A DNA stretch of 58,257 nucleotides from Verrucomicrobiota bacterium (GTDB lineage: Bacteria > Verrucomicrobiota > Kiritimatiellia > RFP12 > UBA1067), in the NCBI GenBank assembly GCA_023269675.1, contig JAHFSX010000041.1, positions 1-58,257 on the forward strand, given 5' to 3'. The notes below the pieces were generated by a model. That model saw nothing but the letters and a program-made list of their open reading frames with translations. It made no database searches and was not told the DNA's origin. Below are positions 35,355 through 42,651 of the stretch, piece by piece. Position 1 is the first letter of the stretch. Each line of letters begins with the position of its first letter. The position numbers were made by a program, and so were the translations under genes.

Positions 35355-36653
35355 TTACGCCGCCACCCGAGCCATAGGACGATTGATTCCCACCCCCACA
35401 TTCCGCTTCATCTTCGGCAGCGAAATTCCACTCTCCTCTTCCACCGCCGGTAGCGGGTCAAAACTCGGTTGCTTGATCGGCAACGCTGCGTTCGCTGGCA
35501 TCGCCGGATTTTTCCCACTGTAAAAATCACTCGCGCCTTGCGTGTAAGCACCGGCTCTCTGTGCCGCCGTCGCCTCCTCGTTCCGGGTTTGCTTGTCCGC
35601 TGCAAATTGCTGCACATTTTTCGCAGCCAACGCGGATGCCGCTGCCGACCCGCTCGCCCTCGGCCCGGACGCTTTCGGAACCATTGGCGCAGCCGGCGCT
35701 TTGTAGAGCGGGTAATCTTTCGCCATGTCCACCGGCTTCACCGCTGCCGCTGCTTTTGCACCAGCCATCTGCCCACGCGCAAACACGCCCGCCGGCCCCG
35801 GTATGGCGGCTTCTTTTTCAAATTTATTTGGCGCCGCCACAATCGGAGAAATCTCCTCCGCCGGCCGCGCCTCCCGCTCGCCCCCTCCCATTGCCGCACT
35901 CGCACCCGCAGCCGGCGTGGTTCCGTATCCTTTCATCGTCCCCACCGGATCAGCCAGAAATGATTCCACCAGCTTCTTCTTCTCCGCCTGCAAATCAATC
36001 TTCCCAGCCGCATCCATCTCCAAATTTCCCGCGTTCTTTCGGTTGTAGTCCGTCCGCGTCGCATCGAACGTGCCCGCAGCCTTCGCCGCTAAAATCCGGC
36101 TATCCCGCGTGTCGTCGTGCATCCGACCATCCGCGCCGCCGGTCGTTGCAATCTGCTCCCCGTTCGCCCCCGTCCTCACCCCGCTAAATTTGCTCAGGTC
36201 GCCACGCTTGATCGCCGCAAGGCTATCCGTGAACGACGCACTCCCACCCGCCGGGCCCGAACTCGCGCCACCAGCACCCACCGGCATCGCCCTCGGGTCT
36301 GAAATCGGCGAAATCTGCCCGCTGCTCATCCCGCCCAGACCCAGCTTCACCGCCGCCGGCATCACCAGCGGCGCTGCTTGAAACTCTGGTCGCACCGGTG
36401 CCGTCACCGCACGAATCGCCGGTGCCACCGGCCCAACCGCCCTCTGCCCCCTCTCACTCGCCGGATACATCCGCCCGTCCACATCCGTAAAGCTCCCCGC
36501 CGGCGCCGCGTGCAATCCCGTTTCCGCCAACTTCTTACCCCTCCAGTTCACCGGGTCATTCCAACGCTGCGCGTCCACATAGCTCGCATCAAATCCAGCG
36601 CGGTTTGCTCCTCTCGCGGTTCCTTGCTGCACAGCACTTTTTGTTGACGGCAT
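35355..36653 (-). CDS. Low-complexity virion protein, possible ejection protein
   Basis: 432 aa from ATG 36651-36653 (MPSTKSAVQQG); an in-frame start 36 nt upstream is disfavoured because it would lie inside the leader element. It is very rich in Ala, Gly and Pro with few hydrophobic blocks, and scattered basic patches (KKKLVESFLADPVG; DKQTRNEEATAAQRAG). Such sequences are common in internal or ejected proteins of short-tailed phages, and the next gene is the giant protein. No catalytic motif is visible. Confidence 0.6.
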   Translation of the reverse strand: MPSTKSAVQQGTARGANRAGFDASYVDAQRWNDPVNWRGKKLAETGLHAAPAGSFTDVDGRMYPASERGQRAVGPVAPAIRAVTAPVRPEFQAAPLVMPAAVKLGLGGMSSGQISPISDPRAMPVGAGGASSGPAGGSASFTDSLAAIKRGDLSKFSGVRTGANGEQIATTGGADGRMHDDTRDSRILAAKAAGTFDATRTDYNRKNAGNLEMDAAGKIDLQAEKKKLVESFLADPVGTMKGYGTTPAAGASAAMGGGEREARPAEEISPIVAAPNKFEKEAAIPGPAGVFARGQMAGAKAAAAVKPVDMAKDYPLYKAPAAPMVPKASGPRASGSAAASALAAKNVQQFAADKQTRNEEATAAQRAGAYTQGASDFYSGKNPAMPANAALPIKQPSFDPLPAVEEESGISLPKMKRNVGVGINRPMARVAA

Positions 36654-36685
36654 ACGCGCGAACAAAACTTCCACCCCTTTCTTCG

Positions 36686-36705
36686 GCACTCGTTGTCAGG
36701 CTTGC
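36686..36705 (-). promoter_or_regulatory. 20-bp leader element, copy 4
   Basis: Exact copy, one base from the stop of the 85-aa gene and 33 bp before ATG 36653, with CGCGCG next to the start codon. Confidence 0.75.
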
Positions 36706-36706
36706 A

Positions 36707-36964
36707 TCATTCCTCCTCGGACGGCGGCTTAATCTTCTCCGCGATCTCCCGCCCGTTCGTCTCCGCCACGTCCCGCGCAATAAAATCATGCGCCATCCCC
36801 TGCCGCGCATACCAGTTGCCTATCCCGCGAAACACCGACGACGTGCCCTGACGTTTCTCCTCCACCCGCGAGCACAGTATTTGCACCGCGTCGAAATGCT
36901 CACCGAGCTTCCCAAGCGCATCCTCGACCAAGGCCACCAAGGCTTTTGTTTGTTCGTCGTCCAT
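36707..36964 (-). CDS. Small helical protein after terminase
   Basis: 85 aa from ATG 36964, 4 bp after the terminase stop. Helical (TKALVALVEDALGKLGEHFD; VQILCSRVEEKRQG), with an aromatic middle (GIGNWYARQGMAHDFIARD) and an acidic tail. Short proteins at this position between large terminase and head genes are common in phages; function unknown. Confidence 0.65.
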   Translation of the reverse strand: MDDEQTKALVALVEDALGKLGEHFDAVQILCSRVEEKRQGTSSVFRGIGNWYARQGMAHDFIARDVAETNGREIAEKIKPPSEEE

Positions 36965-36968
36965 AAAT

Positions 36969-38693
36969 TCACACCGTCCGCCTCCACCCCTGCTGCCTCA
37001 TCAACTTCTCCAGATTCACCTTCTTCCTCTTCACCTCCCTCATCAGCGTCGCCCGGCTCAGGTTCGCCAGCCCGATCGCCACTTGCATCACCCCGTCGTC
37101 ATGCGCCCCCGGCATCGCCTCACTCCTCCCATCCTTGTTCACCACGAACTTCCCCATCTGCTCCAAAATCCACCCATCCCCCAACTCGAACGTCGGCTTC
37201 TCCGGCTTCCACTCCCGCACCGCCGCCGCCAAATTATCCAAAATCGTCTTCCTCGTTACCGCATCCGTCTTCCACCCCGCGAACCGATCCACCGTCCCCG
37301 CCGTCCGGTTCGTGTGCTGCCGGTAAAACACCGGAATCCCCCATTCCTCCAGCCTCTTCACCACCACCAGCCCGCAGTTGTTCACCTCCGGCACCACCTC
37401 GCACCGCCCATACATGATGCTCAGGCCCGCCGCCACCAGCGCCGCCAAGTCCACGTCCAGCCTCGACCAGTGGTGCGCCGCCTGCCTCGGCGCGAATACC
37501 GTCCCCGTCCCTTCCTCCACATACCCCGCCCGCCACACCCCGATAGAATGATAGTCCGGGTCTGCCCTCGGCCCCCCCTGCTGCTGATCCTCCCCCGTGC
37601 AGGTGTCCATCGAAACCAGATACCGGCACCCCACACGCGGCCTCTCCCATACCTCCACCGTCCCGTCCTCCCCCGTAACGAAGCTCACCGCTTGGTCGTT
37701 CCCCATCACCACCTCCCCCTTCTCCGTCACCGCCCCCCGCCCCGCCGCCGCGACCATCGCAGCCACCTGCACCGGCTTGAACCTCAGCCGCGACGACCGA
37801 AGGAAGCACTCCACGTCGTTCGAGGGGTATTCCTGCCGGAACTTGTCGTCGTCACCCTGGCATTTGTTGGAAATCGTGTCCCGCCGCCACAAAAGCTGCT
37901 CCAAAGTCACCCCGTAGCGCATCATCTCCTCCTTTTCGTCCTCGTTCAGCCCCGCCCCGAACTCCGAACGCTCGTCCGCGCTCCCGAACTCCCGGAAGTG
38001 CTCCGCAAACTCGAACCACGCCGCAAAAATCTTCCTCCAACCGTTCCCTTTCGCGCTCCACAGGTCGAAAAACAGCCCTTGTGGCCCGTTTGGCGTCGTG
38101 TCGAGGATGCCAAGGCTCGCTTCCGTCGCGTCCGCCCACGAATTGAGGAAGCCGAGAGCCGGATCTTTCGTCTCGGAGCGCGGAAAGTGGGCAACCTCGG
38201 TCGCGTTGGCCACCTGCACCGTCCCAGACCGCCCCGCATTGCTGCTCCCCGCCGTCTCCCGCCAATAACACGACCCGCTCGGCAGCGTCATCGTGTCCGC
38301 CAGCAGCTTTTTCAAGTCAGCCGGCCCGTAACCCCACTGGAAACGGTCGTTTTCGACGTAGGCCCGGAAAATGTCGAACATGGTGCCACTCGTGCCAGCG
38401 ATGTCACCCATGATGGCGCCGTTCAGCTCGGGGTGGGACATGAGGTGATGGTAGGCGATGCCCTGCGCCCCCGTGCTCGCACCGGTTTTACGCGGTTTGA
38501 GCACCAGCATCCGGCATGGCCGACCGCTCCCGATGTCCTCACGGTAGGCCGCGAACATCTTTTTCTGAACGATGTTCGGCCTCAGTCCGCCGATCTTCGG
38601 CTTGCCACCCTCTTTCAACTTGATCGCACCATAAAGCGTCCACCACACTTCGGGATCGAGGCGGGCGAGGGCATTTATTTGATCGGCGGTCAT
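36969..38693 (-). CDS. terL: Terminase large subunit
   Basis: 574 aa from ATG 38691-38693; a GTG directly upstream is the alternative start. The ATPase domain has KPRKTGAST (Walker A, about 67-75), and LGILDTTPNGPQG matches the post-Walker-B ST-PNG motif of terminases. FRQEYPSNDVECF (about 286-298) is the usual hinge sequence before the nuclease. The RNase-H-like nuclease has Asp in SMDTCTGED (about 364), an acidic EVNNCG, and HDDGVMQ near 536. It cuts concatemers and drives DNA into the procapsid through the portal. The acidic residue of Walker B is not obvious, so the ATPase signature is slightly divergent. Confidence 0.92.
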   Translation of the reverse strand: MTADQINALARLDPEVWWTLYGAIKLKEGGKPKIGGLRPNIVQKKMFAAYREDIGSGRPCRMLVLKPRKTGASTGAQGIAYHHLMSHPELNGAIMGDIAGTSGTMFDIFRAYVENDRFQWGYGPADLKKLLADTMTLPSGSCYWRETAGSSNAGRSGTVQVANATEVAHFPRSETKDPALGFLNSWADATEASLGILDTTPNGPQGLFFDLWSAKGNGWRKIFAAWFEFAEHFREFGSADERSEFGAGLNEDEKEEMMRYGVTLEQLLWRRDTISNKCQGDDDKFRQEYPSNDVECFLRSSRLRFKPVQVAAMVAAAGRGAVTEKGEVVMGNDQAVSFVTGEDGTVEVWERPRVGCRYLVSMDTCTGEDQQQGGPRADPDYHSIGVWRAGYVEEGTGTVFAPRQAAHHWSRLDVDLAALVAAGLSIMYGRCEVVPEVNNCGLVVVKRLEEWGIPVFYRQHTNRTAGTVDRFAGWKTDAVTRKTILDNLAAAVREWKPEKPTFELGDGWILEQMGKFVVNKDGRSEAMPGAHDDGVMQVAIGLANLSRATLMREVKRKKVNLEKLMRQQGWRRTV

Positions 38694-38706
38694 CACGGCG
38701 GTTTTA

Positions 38707-38725
38707 ATTGGCTAGAGATTGGCTA
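38707..38725 (-). repeat. Paired TAGCCAAT repeat upstream of terminase
   Basis: ATTGGCTA occurs at 38707-38714 and 38718-38725, 11 bp apart; read leftward this is TAGCCAAT twice, 14 bp before the terminase start. It is the same unit and phasing as the arm-type pairs at attP, 35 kb away. Confidence 0.55.
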
Positions 38726-38811
38726 TTCGATTTCGTCGAAAAGTTGAAAGTTCATTAGGTTGCGATAGTTACGAAAAATAAACCTCTGACTTAGAATCAG
38801 ACGCTTTTTCA

Positions 38812-39264
38812 TCATATTTCCACAACCGACGGTTCCTGTTCACTTTGCAAAACTTCCTGCTTCACGTCGTCGGCTACCTTAGTCCAAGCTTCGAAGATGT
38901 CCTTCAAATCGGCACCACTGGATTTCAAGTCGGCCATGAGCTGCTCGCGTGAAACCGGCGGAGCGTTCTGACTCGGTGGCAATTTCAGATCGACCACGCT
39001 CGAAGGATTCCCGAATTTGTAGGCCAGCGTCAGCTTGATCGCGGCCAGAATCGCAGGGTAGTCAGGAATCCAAATGTAGTCGTTCAAATTTTCCTTTCCT
39101 CGCGGCGCACGGATCGTCGTTCGAGCTTCCTTCCTGATCTCGCGCAAACGCTCCAAGCACTCGTCAATGTCCTCATCGGTGATGAGCGCACCGACTTCGC
39201 GCTGGATTGCGAGCTCACGAGCCTCTTGTCCACGCTGATCGACCAAGGCACCTACCTTCTTCAT
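38812..39264 (-). CDS. Candidate terminase small subunit
   Basis: 150 aa from ATG 39262-39264 (MKKVGALVDQRGQEARELA); a GTG at 39315 adds 17 residues. Mostly helical: an N-terminal charged helix, DEDIDECLERLREIRKEART in the middle, then a C-terminal part with PAILAAIKLTLAYKFG and EAWTKVADDVKQEVLQ. The position directly upstream of the large terminase, the size and the helical make-up fit a small terminase subunit. A typical N-terminal helix-turn-helix is not clear, so this is inferred from synteny. Confidence 0.55.
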   Translation of the reverse strand: MKKVGALVDQRGQEARELAIQREVGALITDEDIDECLERLREIRKEARTTIRAPRGKENLNDYIWIPDYPAILAAIKLTLAYKFGNPSSVVDLKLPPSQNAPPVSREQLMADLKSSGADLKDIFEAWTKVADDVKQEVLQSEQEPSVVEI

Positions 39265-39504
39265 GTCAGGCTGGCGACGAGGCTGTTGGTCGGGTGTTCT
39301 CCATCGGGATTTCACGAGGCGTGACCAGAACCAGTCCTACCTGAAGGTTGACGTGTTGGCAGGCTTTCCAATGGCACGTCTTGGTTCACTCGAAACTGAA
39401 CCGAAAGCGGGAAGGGTGGTCAATTCGCGCTTTTCCGCGCTTAGGTGTGTTGCGTGTATTTAGGCTATTGACAGTGGCATTTTGGAGGGGCAGAAAAGAT
39501 ATAG

Positions 39505-39574
39505 GGGGTTTCTTCCTTTTTCAATGAGCACGGGCGGAATGCCCGCGCGGAATAGAAAAAGAAGAAGAAACCCC
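39505..39574. repeat. Long inverted repeat with nested hairpin
   Basis: GGGGTTTCTTC at 39505 pairs with GAAGAAACCCC ending at 39574, and the stem continues as CTTTTTC/GAAAAAG with a small bulge. Inside the loop, CGGGC-ggaat-GCCCG (39531-39545) makes a second hairpin. No T-run follows, so it is not a simple terminator. It could be an origin, a protein-binding cruciform or a structured RNA leader. Confidence 0.7.
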
Positions 39575-39678
39575 ATAATTTCGTCTTAGATGCTCCGTGC
39601 TCCCGAATGTGGGGACGAGAAGAAGAAAGATGGAACCTGTTTTATCACACCTCGGCCCCCTTTTTATCTCCTGTTTGC

Positions 39679-39706
39679 TTGACGAACGCATAACAATGCG
39701 CATAGA
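39679..39706 (+). promoter_or_regulatory. Promoter with operator-like ATGCGCATA box
   Basis: TTGACG at 39679-39684, 16 bp spacer, CATAGA at 39701-39706. ATGCGCATA (39696-39704) overlaps the -10 region. The start codon at 39718 is only 12 nt past the -10, so the mRNA would be almost leaderless. The same box recurs before 40609. Confidence 0.5.
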
Positions 39707-39717
39707 AACACGGCACC

Positions 39718-40530
39718 ATGAAGATTAAAAACTCAGGATTGACGACAGGGAAGATGATTGCGGTCGTGCGGCAGATGCCGGCGAAGCAGCATTGGCCAGA
39801 TAAAGCGAAGCCGTTCAAGGTCGAGGATAGCCGGGCGGTGCAATGGCTGGTGAGACAGCCCGAGGTGCTTGAGTGGCTGTTTCAGGAGATGAGGAGTGCC
39901 GAGCTCATTGGCTACGATGAGGAGACGAGGGAGTGGAGTGGGCAGGAGAAGCCGACAGCCAAGGAAGAGGGGAATGGCTACATGAAAGCGTGGCCGGAAA
40001 AGGGGTTGGTGATGGAGATGCTTGGAGGCGGCGCGCTGAGTTTCACGGAGTGGCGGGATCGGCTCAAGTTGGGCCACTGGCGGATGGTTCACCTGACGAA
40101 GCACCTCGAAAAGTCAGGCGAGATCGTGAGGTTGAGGGATGGGACGTATCGGGCGGATACGGGGATTTTCAAGGACGGACGGAAAGTGCCATTCGAGGAC
40201 ACCACGAAGGCGAAGAAGGGAGGCAAGATCAAGACGGTGGACGCGCTGGCGGTGGAGGAAGGCACGAAGCTGAAAAAGGAAGATTGGCCGGTGAGTGAGT
40301 TGGCGCGGAAGTTTCTGGCGTTCTTTCCCGACCACGAAGGGCGAGGGGAGACGATTAAGGAGATCACAGCGCGGGCGATGAAGGCAATGCCCGGCGTGAC
40401 TGAGGCCGATTTGGAGGAGGCGCTGGTGCCGCTGGACGTTCACAGCATCGTGGCGTTCGAGCACTACGAGCCGAGCGGGTGGTATGCAGAGAAGGCAGGA
40501 GAGCCAGCGGCCGACGTGATCGAAGTGTGA
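39718..40530 (+). CDS. Rightward operon leader protein, winged-helix-like
   Basis: 270 aa from ATG 39718. The central part (LSFTEWRDRLKLGHWRMVHL, then TKHLEKSGEIVRLRDGTYRA) reads like a winged helix: helix, turn, recognition helix, beta-wing. A second helical unit follows (SELARKFLAFFPDHEGRGET; IKEITARAMKAMPGVTEADL). The N-terminus is basic. It may regulate early genes or act in replication. It starts immediately after a TTGACG promoter with an ATGCGCATA operator-like box. No named family is recognised. Confidence 0.65.
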   Translation: MKIKNSGLTTGKMIAVVRQMPAKQHWPDKAKPFKVEDSRAVQWLVRQPEVLEWLFQEMRSAELIGYDEETREWSGQEKPTAKEEGNGYMKAWPEKGLVMEMLGGGALSFTEWRDRLKLGHWRMVHLTKHLEKSGEIVRLRDGTYRADTGIFKDGRKVPFEDTTKAKKGGKIKTVDALAVEEGTKLKKEDWPVSELARKFLAFFPDHEGRGETIKEITARAMKAMPGVTEADLEEALVPLDVHSIVAFEHYEPSGWYAEKAGEPAADVIEV

Positions 40531-40572
40531 GGGCGGTTTTGGGTGTGGATTGAAGCCCTGAAAATTGCGGAT

Positions 40573-40600
40573 TGACTATGCGCATAGATATGCGCATATC
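40573..40600 (+). promoter_or_regulatory. Promoter with two ATGCGCATA operator-like boxes
   Basis: TTGACT at 40573-40578 and CATATC at 40595-40600, 16-bp spacer. ATGCGCATA at 40578-40586 and the 14-bp palindrome GATATGCGCATATC at 40587-40600 cover the promoter. ATG 40609 follows after 8 nt, again near-leaderless. Confidence 0.5.
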
Positions 40601-40608
40601 TGTGCGCG

Positions 40609-40977
40609 ATGAAAACCAAACCGACTCAAAAACCCTCACGGCGCACGGGGAAAAGCGCGCCAACGGCGGGGCACACGCCAACGCCTTGGTCGATCAGCGA
40701 AGAAACCGGAAGCACGATGGTTCTCTGTGGCGACGGGGAGCTTGTTATCTGTTCAACGGCGAACGAGAGGCTTGACGCCTCTTATTACTCTCAGTCTCAA
40801 AACGAACTAGAGGCCAACGCCGCCCTGATCGTGCGGGCGGTGAACAGCCACGCTGCGCTGGTCGCTGCGCTGGAGTCGGTCAATGCCTATTGGGACCAAT
40901 ACAACGAGTCTGACAACCCAGACTTAGGGAAAGAGATTCGCACGGCGCTCGCGCTGGCGAAAGGAGGCACGACATAA
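40609..40977 (+). CDS. Ea22-like small phage protein
   Basis: 122 aa from ATG 40609. After a basic start (KPSRRTGKSAPTAGHTP) comes the common phage pattern TPWSISEETGSTMVLCGDGE, then EANAALIVRAVNSHAALVAALESV, typical of the small Ea22-type domain found in many temperate phages near their early regions. Its biochemical role is not known. A strong AAAGGAGG at its 3' end serves the next gene, whose start overlaps this stop. Confidence 0.7.
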   Translation: MKTKPTQKPSRRTGKSAPTAGHTPTPWSISEETGSTMVLCGDGELVICSTANERLDASYYSQSQNELEANAALIVRAVNSHAALVAALESVNAYWDQYNESDNPDLGKEIRTALALAKGGTT

Positions 40978-41165
40978 AAACCTTCCAAGTCTGGTTCCGC
41001 CACCGTGAAAACGGGACGCTCGCCGAAGTCTTTGAGACCATCGAAGCCAAATCAATGGCTGCCGCCGTGCGTTACGGTAAAGCCCTCGCCGCCGAGCGTG
41101 GTTGGTGGTTCCGCGACGCCCTCCTCGTGTCCGCTCCCTCAACCCTCAACCCAACCAACCCATGA
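40974..41165 (+). CDS. Small phage protein starting at ATA
   Basis: 63 aa. The frame opens at ATA 40974-40976, with AAAGGAGG placed 6 nt upstream and the ATAA overlap taking the place of the usual ATGA. Reading ATA as Met gives MKTFQVWFRHRENGTLAEVF, then SMAAAVRYGKALAAERGWWF, which looks like an ordinary compact phage protein. No ATG, GTG or TTG lies nearby upstream; the next in-frame ATG (codon 27) would remove half of it. Either a true non-standard start or a G-to-A change. Its TGA overlaps the next ATG. Confidence 0.6.
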   Translation: MKTFQVWFRHRENGTLAEVFETIEAKSMAAAVRYGKALAAERGWWFRDALLVSAPSTLNPTNP

Positions 41166-41869
41166 AAATCCAAATCAAACAAAAAGTCCTCGGAAGCGTC
41201 CTATTTGAAGGCGACTTCTCCTGCATCGCCGATGCGATAAAAGCTGCAATCAAAAGTTCCGCCGACATGCGTTACGCCGACCTGAGTTACGCCGACCTGC
41301 GTTCCGCCGACCTGAGTTCCGCCGACATGCGTTACGCCGACCTGAGTTACGCCGACCTGCGTTCCGCCGACCTGCGTTCCGCCAGCCTGCGTTCCGCCAG
41401 CCTGCGTTCCGCCGACCTGCGTTCCGCCGACCTGAGTTCCGCCGACATGCGTTCCGCCGACCTGAGTTACGCCGACCTGAGTTACGCCGACCTGAGTTAC
41501 GCCGACCTGCGTTCCGCCGACCTGCGTTCCGCCAACCTGCGTTCCATTAAGCAAGATTTTTGGGCCGTGCTCTTGCACGCGATTCCAGAAATTCCCGCGC
41601 TGCGCGCCGCGCTGGTCGCGGGTAAAGTCAACGGCACGCAGTATTCGGGAGAGTGCGCGTGCTTAGTAGGAACCATCGCCAACGCTCGCCACTGTTCCTA
41701 CACCGATCTTGGCGCGCTCAAGGCGGACAGCGAGCGTCCGTCAGAGCGTTGGTTCTTGGCGATTACCGAAGGATGCACGCCGGAGAATAGCCAGCCGTGC
41801 GCGTTGGCAGTCGAATGGTTGGACGAGTTCACCGGGCTTATCTCGGCAGCGAAAGGAGTCACCCTATGA
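41162..41869 (+). CDS. Pentapeptide-repeat protein
   Basis: 235 aa from ATG 41162 (MKIQIKQKVLGSVLFEGD), overlapping the previous stop as ATGA. Residues about 33-128 are nearly perfect A-D-L/M-x-x pentapeptides (SYADLRSADLSSADMRYADL and so on), which form a right-handed square helix that can mimic DNA. The C-terminal 105 residues form a separate domain (LHAIPEIPALRAALVAGKVN; GECACLVGTIANARH; RWFLAITEGCTPEN). Pentapeptide proteins can protect gyrase or act as inhibitors by DNA mimicry, but no such role is shown here. Confidence 0.85.
   Translation: MKIQIKQKVLGSVLFEGDFSCIADAIKAAIKSSADMRYADLSYADLRSADLSSADMRYADLSYADLRSADLRSASLRSASLRSADLRSADLSSADMRSADLSYADLSYADLSYADLRSADLRSANLRSIKQDFWAVLLHAIPEIPALRAALVAGKVNGTQYSGECACLVGTIANARHCSYTDLGALKADSERPSERWFLAITEGCTPENSQPCALAVEWLDEFTGLISAAKGVTL
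41257..41546 (+). repeat. 15-bp tandem repeats encoding pentapeptides
   Basis: About 19 copies of GCCGACCTGMGTTMC (M = A or C), one per pentapeptide, with very few substitutions, suggesting recent expansion or exchange between units. Confidence 0.85.
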
Positions 41870-42099
41870 AAATCTCCGACCAAGAAATCACCGCCACGCT
41901 AGCACGCCGAGCGACCACCGCACCCGAGTTTGTGGCCGAACTGAACGCCCTAGCCGTCACGCTGGGCGAAGATGCCAAGAGCACCTACCGCCGTTGGCTG
42001 GCCTATGTCTGCGAGTGTGGCATCCGAGATCAGTCGCCGGTGTTCGGCGAGTTCACGGAATGGCTGGCTGCGGGCTTTAACGGGAGGGTCGAAGCATGA
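41866..42099 (+). CDS. Small helical phage protein
   Basis: 77 aa from ATG 41866, overlapping the previous stop as ATGA. Helical (ISDQEITATLARRATTAPEF, then YRRWLAYVCECGIRD), with an aromatic C-terminus (EFTEWLAAGFNG). No motif is recognised. It is part of a chain of four genes with 4-bp overlaps. Confidence 0.65.
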   Translation: MKISDQEITATLARRATTAPEFVAELNALAVTLGEDAKSTYRRWLAYVCECGIRDQSPVFGEFTEWLAAGFNGRVEA

Positions 42100-42335
42100 G
42101 CCGCCAACCCGTCGCCGTGTTCGAGATCAACCGCGTGGGCGGATGGGCGCGCGTGTGTGCGTGGCATCACCCGACCTCCAACGAGGAAGCTTGCAACCGG
42201 AACGAGGAGGCGAACGCATGGTGCGACGCGCACAACCTCACGCCAACAACGACGATGTGCCCGGCGTGTTATGCGCGCGTGATGGAAACGCTCGGGCTGG
42301 GTGCAGCCAAGCAGAAGCAGGAGGCGCACGCATGA
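42096..42335 (+). CDS. Small Cys-containing phage protein
   Basis: 79 aa from ATG 42096 with ATGA overlap. It contains CAWHHPTSNEEACNRNEEA and a CxxC (MCPACYARVM) with a nearby His, which could bind zinc. The rest is helical. Short Cys/His proteins like this are common in phage early operons; function unknown. Confidence 0.65.
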   Translation: MSRQPVAVFEINRVGGWARVCAWHHPTSNEEACNRNEEANAWCDAHNLTPTTTMCPACYARVMETLGLGAAKQKQEAHA

Positions 42336-42514
42336 GCCGCACCATCATCCAATGCCCGTGCTGCGCGATGCCGATCACTCGTGAGCAGATCGCCTCGATG
42401 CTCGGCAGTCTCGGGAAAGGCCAGCGAAAGAACTTCAGCGAAGCCGAGCGCGCGCGCCGGCGTGATCGGCTGGCAGAGGCGCGGAAGAAACGGCGAAAGC
42501 CCCCGACTGCCTGA
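42332..42514 (+). CDS. Small zinc-ribbon-like, basic protein
   Basis: 60 aa from ATG 42332 with ATGA overlap. It begins IIQCPCCAMPITREQIASML with a CxxC, followed by a strongly basic tail (GQRKNFSEAERARRRDRLAE and ARKKRRKP), suggesting nucleic-acid binding. It is the last gene of the rightward operon; a strong terminator follows 5 bp later. Confidence 0.65.
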   Translation: MSRTIIQCPCCAMPITREQIASMLGSLGKGQRKNFSEAERARRRDRLAEARKKRRKPPTA

Positions 42515-42519
42515 AACCG

Positions 42520-42546
42520 GCCCGCTCCACCACGAGCGGGCTTTTT
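42520..42546 (+). terminator. Rho-independent terminator of the rightward operon
   Basis: GCCCGCTC (42520-42527), 6-nt loop, GAGCGGGC (42534-42541), then TTTTT. A perfect 8-bp GC-rich stem directly after the last gene. Confidence 0.92.
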
Positions 42547-42651
42547 CGTGCCAATTCGCGGAAAACCGCGCCACCCTATTCGATTTGAGGCCGGTATTAT
42601 TTCCGGCGAGGGGCGGCGGTATGGGTCAAAACAGCCCATGCCGGACATTTC

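Larger units (their letters stand above)
39265..39717. other. Divergent control region between packaging and rightward operons
   Basis: About 450 bp without a convincing gene. It holds a TTGACA at 39468-39473, a 70-bp nested inverted repeat (39505-39574), an A/G-rich stretch, and a TTGACG plus ATGCGCATA operator-like box just before ATG 39718. A 60-codon leftward frame at 39521-39703 has no protein-like features. Confidence 0.6.

Noticed and set aside
37083..38747. Rightward 554-codon frame opposite terminase
   Set aside because: His/Pro/Arg-rich antisense frame; the terminase motifs are all in the leftward frame.
39521..39703. Leftward 60-codon gene in the divergent control region
   Set aside because: It spans the inverted repeat, has no protein-like pattern or coupling, and no good start site.
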